This document shows, piece after piece, positions 5,263 through 12,222 of a stretch of DNA of 12,222 bases (the stretch's first letter is position 1; each line of letters opens with the position of its first letter). Under the pieces are notes generated by a model. It was not told where the DNA came from, ran no database searches, and saw nothing but the letters and a program-made list of their open reading frames with translations. Origin of the DNA: Clostridiales bacterium UBA7044 (GTDB lineage: Bacteria > Bacillota > Clostridia > Oscillospirales > Oscillospiraceae); NCBI GenBank assembly GCA_002493965.1, contig DLAP01000034.1, forward strand, positions 1 through 12,222. Direction: 5' to 3'. A program made the translations under genes and the position numbers.

Positions 5263-6813
5263 ATGGAATGGTATTACTATCTAATCATCCTGGTAGGGGG
5301 TCTTACGCTGCTGGGTCTGGGCTTCGGTCTGGGCGTTGCCTATCGGAAGAAGGTCGCGGAACGGGAAATCGGCTCCGCAGAAGCCGAGGCTACCCGCCTC
5401 ATCAACGAAGCCATTCGCTCCGGCGAGAACCGGAAGAAGGAAATGCTTCTGGAGGCCAAGGATGAGATCCATAAAACACGCACAGAGTACGAACGGGAAG
5501 TCAAAGAGCGTCGCGCCGAGCTGAGTAAGCAGGAGCGTCGCTTAGAGCAGAAAGAAACCACCCTGGACAAGAAGACTGAGGCTTTTGAGCGCAAGGAAGA
5601 CGAGCTTGCGAGGAAGCTGCAAAAGGTCAGCGAAACCCAGGCCCAGGCCGAGGAACTGCGGAAAAAGCATCTGGAGACCCTGGAAAGGATCTCCGAGCTG
5701 ACCCAGGAGCAGGCCAAGGAATACTTGCTTAAGTCCGTGGAGGAGGACGTCCGCCACGAAACTGCCATGAAGATCAAGGAAATCGAGGCCCAGTTCAAGG
5801 ACGAGGCCGAGGAAAAGGGCCGGGAAATCATCGCCACCGCCATCCAGCGCTGCGCCGCCGATCACGCCGCTGAGACCACTGTCTCCGTGGTGGCCCTGCC
5901 CAACGACGAAATGAAGGGCCGGATCATCGGCCGGGAGGGCCGGAACATCCGCACCCTGGAAACCATCACCGGTGTGGACCTGATCATTGACGACACCCCG
6001 GAGGCCATCACGGTCAGCAGCTTCGATCCCGTCCGCCGGGAGGTGGCGAGGCTTGCCCTGGAGAAACTGATTGTCGACGGCCGAATCCATCCCACCCGCA
6101 TTGAGGATATGGTGGAAAAGGCCCGGAAGGAAGTGGACCGCACCATTCGGGAGGAAGGCGAGCGGGCCTGCTACGAGACCGGCGTTCACAACCTGAACCC
6201 AGAGCTCATTAAGGTTCTGGGACGTCAGAAATACCGCACCTCCTATGGTCAGAACGTGTTGAACCACTCCATCGAGGTAGCCCACATTGCGGGGCTTATG
6301 GCCGCGGAACTGGGCGTGGACATCGCCATGGCCAAGCGGGCAGGCCTGCTGCACGACCTGGGCAAGTCCATTGACCACGAGGTGGAGGGCAGCCATGTAC
6401 AGCTGGGCGCGGACCTGGCCCGGAAGTACAAGGAAAATCCCGTCATCATCAACGCCATCGAGGCTCACCACGGAGACGTGGAGCCCAAGACCGTTATCGC
6501 CGTGCTGGTCCAGGCCGCCGATGCCATCTCCGCCGCCCGTCCCGGCGCCCGCCGTGAGAACGTGGAGAACTATATTAGGCGTCTGCAAAAGCTGGAGGAA
6601 CTCACCGGTTCCTATCCCGGCGTGGACAAGGCCTATGCCATCCAGGCAGGCCGGGAGGTTCGGATCATGGTCAAGCCCGAAGTGGTCAATGAGGACAATA
6701 TGATCCTCCTGGCCCGGGACATTGCCAAGAAGATCGAGTCGGAGCTGGAATACCCCGGTCAGATCAAGGTCAATGTGATCCGGGAAACCAAGGCTGTGGA
6801 ATTTGCGAAGTAA
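5263..6813 (+). CDS. rny: Ribonuclease Y
   Basis: RNase Y is the membrane-anchored endoribonuclease that starts mRNA decay in many Firmicutes. All its parts are present in 516 residues, the usual length. There is an N-terminal membrane helix (about 3-26), then a long charged coiled coil (about 30-195), then a KH RNA-binding domain with the GRIIGREGRNI loop (219-229). After it comes an HD domain with His335 in VLNHSIEVAHIAG and the catalytic His364-Asp365 in LLHDLGKS, plus EGSH and EAHHGD. I chose ATG 5263 because the upstream GTG at 5248 lies inside the AGAAGGAGG site. The spacing from that site to ATG 5263 is long (14 bases), so an in-frame ATA at 5257 cannot be excluded. The gene has its own promoter and terminator, so it is monocistronic. 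Confidence 0.96.
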   Translation: MEWYYYLIILVGGLTLLGLGFGLGVAYRKKVAEREIGSAEAEATRLINEAIRSGENRKKEMLLEAKDEIHKTRTEYEREVKERRAELSKQERRLEQKETTLDKKTEAFERKEDELARKLQKVSETQAQAEELRKKHLETLERISELTQEQAKEYLLKSVEEDVRHETAMKIKEIEAQFKDEAEEKGREIIATAIQRCAADHAAETTVSVVALPNDEMKGRIIGREGRNIRTLETITGVDLIIDDTPEAITVSSFDPVRREVARLALEKLIVDGRIHPTRIEDMVEKARKEVDRTIREEGERACYETGVHNLNPELIKVLGRQKYRTSYGQNVLNHSIEVAHIAGLMAAELGVDIAMAKRAGLLHDLGKSIDHEVEGSHVQLGADLARKYKENPVIINAIEAHHGDVEPKTVIAVLVQAADAISAARPGARRENVENYIRRLQKLEELTGSYPGVDKAYAIQAGREVRIMVKPEVVNEDNMILLARDIAKKIESELEYPGQIKVNVIRETKAVEFAK

Positions 6814-6820
6814 ATCGTTT

Positions 6821-6854
6821 CGTCCGGCAGGATTTTCCTGCCGGATGTTTCTTT
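6821..6854 (+). terminator. Intrinsic terminator of rny
   Basis: TCCGGCAGGA (6823-6832) and TCCTGCCGGA (6836-6845) form a perfect 10-bp stem with a TTT loop, extendable by a G-U and a C-G pair. It is followed by the T-rich TGTTTCTTTG. It begins 7 bases after the rny stop codon. Confidence 0.93.
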
Positions 6855-6917
6855 GATTGGGGATGGGTGCTATGCTGGGGAGCGCCCTCACATTTTCATC
6901 TCAAAATTGATAAAAAA

Positions 6918-6949
6918 TTCACACTTTGTCAGGTGAGGCTTCCTATAAT
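6918..6949 (+). promoter_or_regulatory. Possible promoter of the MMPL-GLUG operon
   Basis: A perfect -10 box TATAAT lies at 6944-6949 in an AT-rich stretch after the rny terminator. No -35 box sits at the usual 16-18 bases: TTGTCA (6926-6931) is only 12 bases away, and TTCACA (6918-6923) is 20 away. The promoter may be weak or need an activator. The leader that follows has a small hairpin, GCG-t-CCGG with CCGGCGC (6978-7000). The gap 6855-7026 shows nothing else I can support. Confidence 0.38.
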
Positions 6950-7026
6950 AATGCCAGTTCATTTTTGTGGAGCCATCGCGTCCGGCGTCCTGTCCGGCGC
7001 TTCCCAATCACTTTGGAGGGATGTCT

Positions 7027-9474
7027 ATGGCAAAGGGAAAGTCCAGCGGCCTTCTGACCTCGGTGGCCGCGTTTATCGTGGATAAACGCACCCTGTTCTT
7101 CCTGCTTTACCTATTCGCAATCATTTTTTCTTTCTTTTCCATGAACTGGGTAGAGGTGGAAAACGATGTGACCACCTATCTGCCCGCAGATACGGAAACC
7201 CGGCAGGGCCTGATCACCATGGAGAAAAATTTTACAGAATCCGCCTCCGCTCGGATCATGGTGACAAATGTCACCTATGAAACCGCCGAGGCGCTGAACG
7301 ATCAGCTGAACGATGTGGATAACGTGCTTATGTGCGCCTTTGACGATACATTGGACCACTACCGGGACGCCTCGGCGGTCTACGATCTGACCTTTTCCGA
7401 GGACGCCACGGCCCAGAGCACCTTGACCGCCATGGAGGAAATCGACCGGATCCTGGACGGCTACGACGTCTACAAGGACACCGCCATTGGTTATGACGAG
7501 AACGCCATGCTTGCCGAGGAAATGACCAGCATCCTCATTGTGGCCGTTATCATTATCATTGGCGTACTGACCCTCACCTCCCGCTCTTACATGGAGGTGC
7601 CGGTGCTGCTAATCACCTTCGGCGCGGCGGCTATTCTGAACATGGGCACCAACTTTCTGTGCGGCAAGATCAGCTTCATCTCCAATTCCATCGCCGTGGT
7701 GCTCCAGCTGGCTCTGGCCATCGACTACGCCATCATCCTCTGCCATCGATTCACCGACGAGCGGCAGACCAAAAACACCCGGGACGCCGCTGTGGAGGCC
7801 CTGACCAAGGCCATCCCGGAAATCAGCGCCTCTTCCCTGACCACCATCAGCGGCCTGGCGGCCCTGGGCTTCATGGAATTTGCCATCGGACTGGATATGG
7901 CCATTGTGCTGATCAAGTCCATTTTCCTGAGCCTGCTGTCCGTATTCACCCTGATGCCGGGACTGCTGGTGCTGTTTGGGCCTCTCATGGACAAAACCCG
8001 GCACAAATCCCTGGTACCCGACGTGTCCCTGCTGGGTAAATTTGCCGTAAAAACCCGAAAAATCATTCCGCCTCTGTTTCTGGTGGTGTTGGCAGCGGCC
8101 TTCCTGCTGTCCAGCAACTGCCCCTACTCCTATAGCTACAACGACCTGCGCACCCCGAAAATGACCGGCCGTCAGGAGGCATTCTTCAAGATTCAGGACA
8201 CCTTCGGCAACAGCAACATGGTAGCCGTGATGGTTCCCAGCGGGAACTACGAGGCGGAGAGCCGAGTCCTCCAGGAGCTGGAGAAAATGCCGGAGGTCAA
8301 GAGCACCATGGGCCTTTCGGGCATTGAGGTGATGGACGGCTACAAGCTGACCGATGCCCTGACGCCCCGCCAGCTTTCCGAGATGCTGGGTATGGACTAT
8401 GAGGTAATCCAAATCCTCTACAGCGCCTATGCCGCCGACCACAACGAAATGGGCGCCATCCTCAGCGGGCTGGAGGATTACGAGGTCCCCCTCTTTGATA
8501 TGTTCCTGTACCTGAAGGATCAGCTGGACGAAAATAACATCACCCTGCCCAGCGGGGAGGATCTGGATGTGGATGCCCTGCTGGATCAGCTGGACTCCGC
8601 CAAGAAGCAGATGCGCAGCGAGGAATACAGCCGCATGGTGGTCTACCTGAACCTGCCGGAGGAGGGAGAGGAGACCTTCGACTTCCTCACCACCATCCGG
8701 CGTGTCCTGGGCAAATATTATGACGGAGACTACTATGTCATCGGAAACTCCACCAGCGCCCGGGATCTCTCCTCCTCCTTCGTCAAGGACAACCTGATAA
8801 TTTCTATTTTGTCCTCCTTCTTCGTGATTCTGATTCTGCTGTTCACCTTCCAGTCGGCGGGGCTTCCCCTGCTGCTCATCGCGGTGATCCAGGGCAGTAT
8901 CTGGATCAACTTCTCCTTCCCCACCCTCACCGGCACGCCTTTGTACTTCCTGGGCTATCTGATCGTTCAGGCCATCCAGATGGGCGCCAACATCGACTAC
9001 GCCATTGTGATCTCCAGCCACTACCAGGAGCTGAAGCGGCAGATGCCCCACAAGCAGGCCATTGTAAAGGCCCTCAATGCCGCTTTCCCCACAGTGTTTA
9101 CCTCCGGAACCATTCTGGCCTCCGCCGGACTGCTGATCGGCAATATGTCCGCCCAGCCGGTGGTCTCCATCATGGGCACCTGCATCGGCCGGGGCACCAT
9201 CCTCTCCATCCTTCTGGTTCTGCTGGTCCTGCCCGCCTTCCTGGTGCTGGGCGACTCCATCATCAACCGCACCAGCTTCCAGATCAGAGGTATCGAAGCA
9301 CCGGTGAAGTCCGCCTCCGGCACCCTCCGGGTCAGCGGCCGGGTGCGGGGCTATGTCTCCGGCATTCTGGATGGGGACTTTAACGGCACCCTCCGGGGCG
9401 AGATTAACGCCAACATCTCCAACGGAGGCACTGTGGAAAACGCGGACGAGAAGGAGGAATCTGACCATGCTTAA
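7027..9474 (+). CDS. MMPL/RND-family membrane transporter
   Basis: An 815-residue integral membrane protein with the duplicated RND plan of the MMPL (HAE3-like) family. TM1 (about 22-40) is followed by an outside domain (about 41-165), TM2-6 (168-320) and TM7 (346-364). A second, larger outside domain (about 365-587) rich in acidic helices precedes TM8-12 (588-742). The Asp-Tyr pairs expected for proton coupling are present in both halves: Asp233-Tyr234 in LAIDYAIIL and Asp657-Tyr658 in ANIDYAIVI. Substrates of relatives are lipids, hydrophobic compounds or surface polymers; the cargo here is unknown. The C-terminal tail (about 765-800) is a regular glycine repeat, probably cytoplasmic. The start is ATG 7027 with GGAGG seven bases upstream; ATG 7021 is too close to that site. 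It overlaps the GLUG-protein gene by 8 bases. Confidence 0.93.
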   Translation: MAKGKSSGLLTSVAAFIVDKRTLFFLLYLFAIIFSFFSMNWVEVENDVTTYLPADTETRQGLITMEKNFTESASARIMVTNVTYETAEALNDQLNDVDNVLMCAFDDTLDHYRDASAVYDLTFSEDATAQSTLTAMEEIDRILDGYDVYKDTAIGYDENAMLAEEMTSILIVAVIIIIGVLTLTSRSYMEVPVLLITFGAAAILNMGTNFLCGKISFISNSIAVVLQLALAIDYAIILCHRFTDERQTKNTRDAAVEALTKAIPEISASSLTTISGLAALGFMEFAIGLDMAIVLIKSIFLSLLSVFTLMPGLLVLFGPLMDKTRHKSLVPDVSLLGKFAVKTRKIIPPLFLVVLAAAFLLSSNCPYSYSYNDLRTPKMTGRQEAFFKIQDTFGNSNMVAVMVPSGNYEAESRVLQELEKMPEVKSTMGLSGIEVMDGYKLTDALTPRQLSEMLGMDYEVIQILYSAYAADHNEMGAILSGLEDYEVPLFDMFLYLKDQLDENNITLPSGEDLDVDALLDQLDSAKKQMRSEEYSRMVVYLNLPEEGEETFDFLTTIRRVLGKYYDGDYYVIGNSTSARDLSSSFVKDNLIISILSSFFVILILLFTFQSAGLPLLLIAVIQGSIWINFSFPTLTGTPLYFLGYLIVQAIQMGANIDYAIVISSHYQELKRQMPHKQAIVKALNAAFPTVFTSGTILASAGLLIGNMSAQPVVSIMGTCIGRGTILSILLVLLVLPAFLVLGDSIINRTSFQIRGIEAPVKSASGTLRVSGRVRGYVSGILDGDFNGTLRGEINANISNGGTVENADEKEESDHA

Positions 9475-12103
9475 ACGGGTTCTTTGCGCCGCCCTCTGCT
9501 TCGGTTTGCTCCTGGGCGCGGCTGCCCCGGCTCTGGCAGAGGGAACAGATGACACCGGGACCACTTTGTACATCACGTCCACGTCCCGCTTTTTGACCTT
9601 CGCGGAACGGTGCCGCATTGACAGCTACAGCCAGAACCTGACTGTATATCTGGAAGCCGACCTGGATTTGACCGGCACGGATTTTGCCGGGGTCCCCATT
9701 TTCTGCGGCACCTTCCAGGGAAAGGGGCACACCATTTCCGGGCTGAGCCTCACATCTGACGGCTCCAAGCAAGGGCTGTTCCGCTGCCTGACGGACACCG
9801 CCGCCGTTTACGACCTGAACGTTCAGGGCAGCGTCACTCCGGGGGGCAGTCAGAACACCGTCGGCGGCCTGGCCGGAAGCAATGCAGGGCTGATTCAAAA
9901 TTGTACCTTCACTGGCAGCGTCTCTGGCGGGGACGGCGTAGGCGGCCTGGTGGGTGAAAATACCATGTCCGGCATTTTGGATGGCTGCGTCACATCCGGC
10001 AGTCTTTACGGCACCCATTTCGTGGGGGGACTGGCCGGGAAAAACAGCGGTGTCATCCGAGGCTGTACAAACCATGCCCAGATCAACACCACCTCTCAGG
10101 AGAATACCGTTTCCCTGTCCGATGTTACCCTGGAAACCCTGCTGGGCTCCGAGTCCGCCGCCACGGTAACGGACATCGGCGGCATCGCCGGAAACTCCAC
10201 CGGTGTCATTCGGGGCTGCGTCAACCGGGGGGATGTGGGCTATCCCCATATGGGCTACAACATCGGCGGCATCGCGGGCACCCAATCCGGCTACATTGTG
10301 GGCTGCGCCAACCGGGGCCAGATCCAGGGCCGGAAGGAAGTGGGCGGCATTGTGGGCCAGATGGAGCCTGCTGCCCTCATTGAATACGACGAGGATGCCT
10401 TGCAAATCCTGAAAAAGCAGTTAAATGGCATGAGCGGCACCATCAGCAAAACCGCCGCCAACGTCCAGTCTTCCGGAAACGCCCTGTACGGCCAGGTAAG
10501 CGATATGCAGGACTATGCGGGCTTAGCCGCGGATTCCATCGGGATCCTGCTTCCCGACCCCAACGACCCCCAGATGCCGGATGCGGATACCATTCAGGCG
10601 GCCCAGAACGGCCTGAGCGCCAGCCTGTCCGGGATGCACCAGACCCTGAACGGGATGTCAGCTACCACCGCCTCGGCAGTGGGCACTCTGTCCAACAATC
10701 TGAACACCCTCCAGAATCAGGTCGGCGCCATGGCCGCCACCCTCAATAGCGTCTCCGAAACCATGGGCGGCAGCATTGACGACGTGTCCGATCAGGACAC
10801 GCAGGAAACCCTCACCGGCAAGGTTTTGAACTGCAATAACTATGCCCAGGTTCTGGGGGACCGGAACATCGGCGGCATCACCGGCGCCATGGCCCTGGAA
10901 AACGACCTGGATCAGGAGGAAAACTGGGACATTTTGGGGGACCGCTCGCTGAACTTTGAAAGCCAGCTTCGGGCCGTGGTCCTCAGTTGTGAGAACCATG
11001 GCGCCGTCACCGCCGGGAAATGGGCGGCCGGCGGCATCGTGGGCTGGCAGTCCCTGGGGCTGGTAAAGCAGTGCGTCAGTACCGGCCAGGTGGACGGGGA
11101 GGACGCCCAGTACGTAGGCGGCATCTCCGGGCAGAGCACCGGATATATCCGCTCTTCCAATGCCAACTGCCTGCTCTCCGGCCGGAAAAACCTGGGCGGA
11201 ATTGCCGGCAGCGCCTCCATTGTCACCGATTGCCGCGCTCTGGTCCAGCTGGAAAACGGCAGGGAAAAGCTGGGCGCGATCCTGGGCGATGTGGAAGAAA
11301 ACCACCATGAGGATGTGGAAACGCCCATCTCCGGAAACTACTATCTCAACGTGGGTCAGGATCCGGGCGCCATCGACGGCACCAGCTACGATGGGCTTGC
11401 CCAACCCCTGAGCAAGACCGCCTTCTTCCGGCTGGAAAACCTTCCGGAGGTGTTTGGCCGGGCCGTTGTCACCTTCCGATTCCCCGACGGCACAGAAACC
11501 CAGCGCCGGGTGAATACCGGCTCTGCCCTGGATCCCGAACGGATTCCGGCCCTTCCGGAGCGGGAAGGGACCATTCCCCGCTGGGAGGGTCTGGAGGAAG
11601 CGGATCTGAAGAATGTCTACTTTGATCTGACCTTTGAGGCAGTTTACGACGGACTCCTCAGCACCATTGCCAGCGACCTGCTTTCTGACCGGGTGACTGA
11701 AAAGCCTGTCCTCCTGCTCCAGGGCGCCTTCTCGGAGGACGCCAACCTATCCATCGTCCCTTCCCAGAGCGCCCCGGAGCTGGGCAGCCGGGAAAGGCTG
11801 CTGGAAAGCTGGGACATGACCCTGCCGGAGGACCCTGTCACCGCCGGGCGGCTGTATCTGCCGGAAGACTGCCTCCGGGAGCATCTGATCCTTCAGGTCC
11901 TGGATTCTCAGGGCTGGCACGTTGTTTCCCACACCGTGGAAGGAAGCTATGTGGTCTTCCCCATGGACGGCACGGAAGTCTGTGTGGCTCTGCTGGAGAA
12001 GGAGCCCATCCATTGGCAAAAGCCCGCCGCCATTGGAGGCGCGGTGGCAGCGCTGGCCGTAATTCTGCTCCTGGCACTTCGCAAAAAGAAGCCAAAAGCA
12101 TAA
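9467..12103 (+). CDS. Secreted, membrane-anchored GLUG-repeat beta-helix protein
   Basis: An 878-residue surface protein. The N-terminus is a signal peptide (basic MLKR, hydrophobic 5-19, likely cut after ALA at 22-24). GLUG-type repeats of the form hydrophobic-GG-[LI]-x-G with a following NCT/GC...G-x-[VI] strand occur at about 132-207, 237-297 and 467-608, roughly ten copies, which suggests a right-handed beta helix. They are interrupted at about 305-448 by a helical, Gly/Ser/Ala/Asn/Gln-rich block. A mixed domain (about 660-845) precedes a membrane helix (about 854-871) and a basic RKKKPKA tail, so the body lies outside the membrane. There is no LPXTG motif. The ATG lies 9 bases after an AAGGAGG site and inside the end of the MMPL gene, so the pair is translationally coupled. 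The function is unknown; GLUG repeats occur in surface adhesins and peptidase-type proteins. Confidence 0.9.
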   Translation: MLKRVLCAALCFGLLLGAAAPALAEGTDDTGTTLYITSTSRFLTFAERCRIDSYSQNLTVYLEADLDLTGTDFAGVPIFCGTFQGKGHTISGLSLTSDGSKQGLFRCLTDTAAVYDLNVQGSVTPGGSQNTVGGLAGSNAGLIQNCTFTGSVSGGDGVGGLVGENTMSGILDGCVTSGSLYGTHFVGGLAGKNSGVIRGCTNHAQINTTSQENTVSLSDVTLETLLGSESAATVTDIGGIAGNSTGVIRGCVNRGDVGYPHMGYNIGGIAGTQSGYIVGCANRGQIQGRKEVGGIVGQMEPAALIEYDEDALQILKKQLNGMSGTISKTAANVQSSGNALYGQVSDMQDYAGLAADSIGILLPDPNDPQMPDADTIQAAQNGLSASLSGMHQTLNGMSATTASAVGTLSNNLNTLQNQVGAMAATLNSVSETMGGSIDDVSDQDTQETLTGKVLNCNNYAQVLGDRNIGGITGAMALENDLDQEENWDILGDRSLNFESQLRAVVLSCENHGAVTAGKWAAGGIVGWQSLGLVKQCVSTGQVDGEDAQYVGGISGQSTGYIRSSNANCLLSGRKNLGGIAGSASIVTDCRALVQLENGREKLGAILGDVEENHHEDVETPISGNYYLNVGQDPGAIDGTSYDGLAQPLSKTAFFRLENLPEVFGRAVVTFRFPDGTETQRRVNTGSALDPERIPALPEREGTIPRWEGLEEADLKNVYFDLTFEAVYDGLLSTIASDLLSDRVTEKPVLLLQGAFSEDANLSIVPSQSAPELGSRERLLESWDMTLPEDPVTAGRLYLPEDCLREHLILQVLDSQGWHVVSHTVEGSYVVFPMDGTEVCVALLEKEPIHWQKPAAIGGAVAALAVILLLALRKKKPKA

Positions 12104-12106
12104 GTT

Positions 12107-12128
12107 TGGGCGTCCTCACGGACGCCCA
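12107..12128 (+). terminator. Hairpin after the GLUG gene, possible terminator
   Basis: TGGGCGTCC (12107-12115) and GGACGCCCA (12120-12128) form a perfect 9-bp stem with a TCAC loop, 3 bases after the stop codon. No T run follows on the + strand, and A-rich sequence appears instead 10 bases later. It could protect the 3' end or act as a weak terminator. Confidence 0.4.
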
Positions 12129-12162
12129 TCAGCGTGTCAAAAAAGCAAAAAATCAAGCTGTC

Positions 12163-12195
12163 ATTGCGAACCATGCAGCAGCATGGTGTGGCAAT
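12163..12195. repeat. Imperfect palindrome, REP/MITE-like interspersed repeat
   Basis: ATTGC (12163-12167), ACCATGC (12170-12176), loop AGCA, GCATGGT (12181-12187) and GCAAT (12191-12195) make a two-part stem with a small internal loop. The outer sequence TCATTGCGA...TGTGGCAATC resembles short palindromes scattered between genes in gut Clostridia, as I recall them. Only one copy is in the window, so its repeat nature rests on that recollection. The remaining bases to the window end show no gene. Confidence 0.55.
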
Positions 12196-12222
12196 CCCCC
12201 GGAATAAGAGGAACACCTGGCT

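Noticed and set aside
5542..6891. A 449-codon open frame on the - strand opposite rny
   Set aside because: It is antisense to the conserved KH and HD domains of RNase Y, has no ribosome binding site and shows no recognisable motif.
7609..9618. A 669-codon open frame on the - strand opposite the MMPL gene
   Set aside because: It is a shadow of codon bias in a GC-rich gene. Its translation is low-complexity (rich in Gly, Gln, His and Asp), has no recognisable domain, and the + strand frame has clear family motifs.
12129..12155. A CRISPR or other tandem repeat near the window end, suggested by A-rich and repeated-looking sequence
   Set aside because: There is a single palindrome and no regularly spaced repeats.

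Overview
The window looks like a chromosomal segment of a GC-rich anaerobic Firmicute of class Clostridia, probably of the Oscillospiraceae/Ruminococcaceae type. The evidence is the rubrerythrin plus flavin-reductase pair (oxidative-stress proteins of anaerobes), an RNase Y gene, strong AGGAGG-type ribosome binding sites, sigma-A promoters, and an MMPL transporter paired with a GLUG-repeat surface protein. It carries no phage genes, transposases, CRISPR array, tRNA or rRNA. Most of it is ordinary conserved chromosome; the less explained parts are the leader in front of rny and the last two genes.

Layout. (1) 1-706, + strand: the 3' end of a rubrerythrin gene, then a small flavin-reductase-domain protein whose start is odd. 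(2) 721-754: a 14-bp perfect hairpin, a bidirectional terminator between converging transcripts. (3) 4862 down to 813, - strand: a tight six-gene operon, in transcription order DUF308/HdeD-like membrane protein, 4'-phosphopantetheinyl transferase, TatD-family hydrolase, DmpA-type P1 peptidase, MmcQ/YjbR protein and D-amino-acid aminotransferase. Neighbours overlap or lie 0-13 bases apart, and a sigma-A promoter (TTGACA, 17 bases, TATACT on the - strand) drives it. (4) 4863-5262: a 400-base region without a protein gene. It holds that promoter, a divergent sigma-A promoter (TTGACA, 17 bases, TACAAT on the + strand) and a leader of about 260 bases in front of rny. The leader can form several hairpins, an H-type pseudoknot and a hairpin that buries the rny ribosome binding site. 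(5) 5263-6813: rny (RNase Y), followed by a strong terminator. (6) 7027-12103: a two-gene operon, an MMPL/RND-family transporter overlapping by 8 bases a secreted, C-terminally membrane-anchored GLUG beta-helix protein. (7) 12104-12222: a short hairpin and an imperfect palindrome that resembles interspersed repeats of gut Clostridia.

The genes form unrelated functional groups. The first pair reduces peroxide and oxygen. The - strand operon mixes cell-wall precursor metabolism (D-amino acids), carrier-protein activation, DNA/RNA or D-aminoacyl hydrolysis, peptide hydrolysis and a membrane protein. rny controls mRNA turnover. The MMPL-GLUG pair looks like an envelope export or surface-assembly unit. 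The points most worth a second look are the rny leader, the missing start codon of the flavin reductase, the regular G-x-hydrophobic-x tail of the MMPL protein, and the helical block inserted in the GLUG beta-helix.
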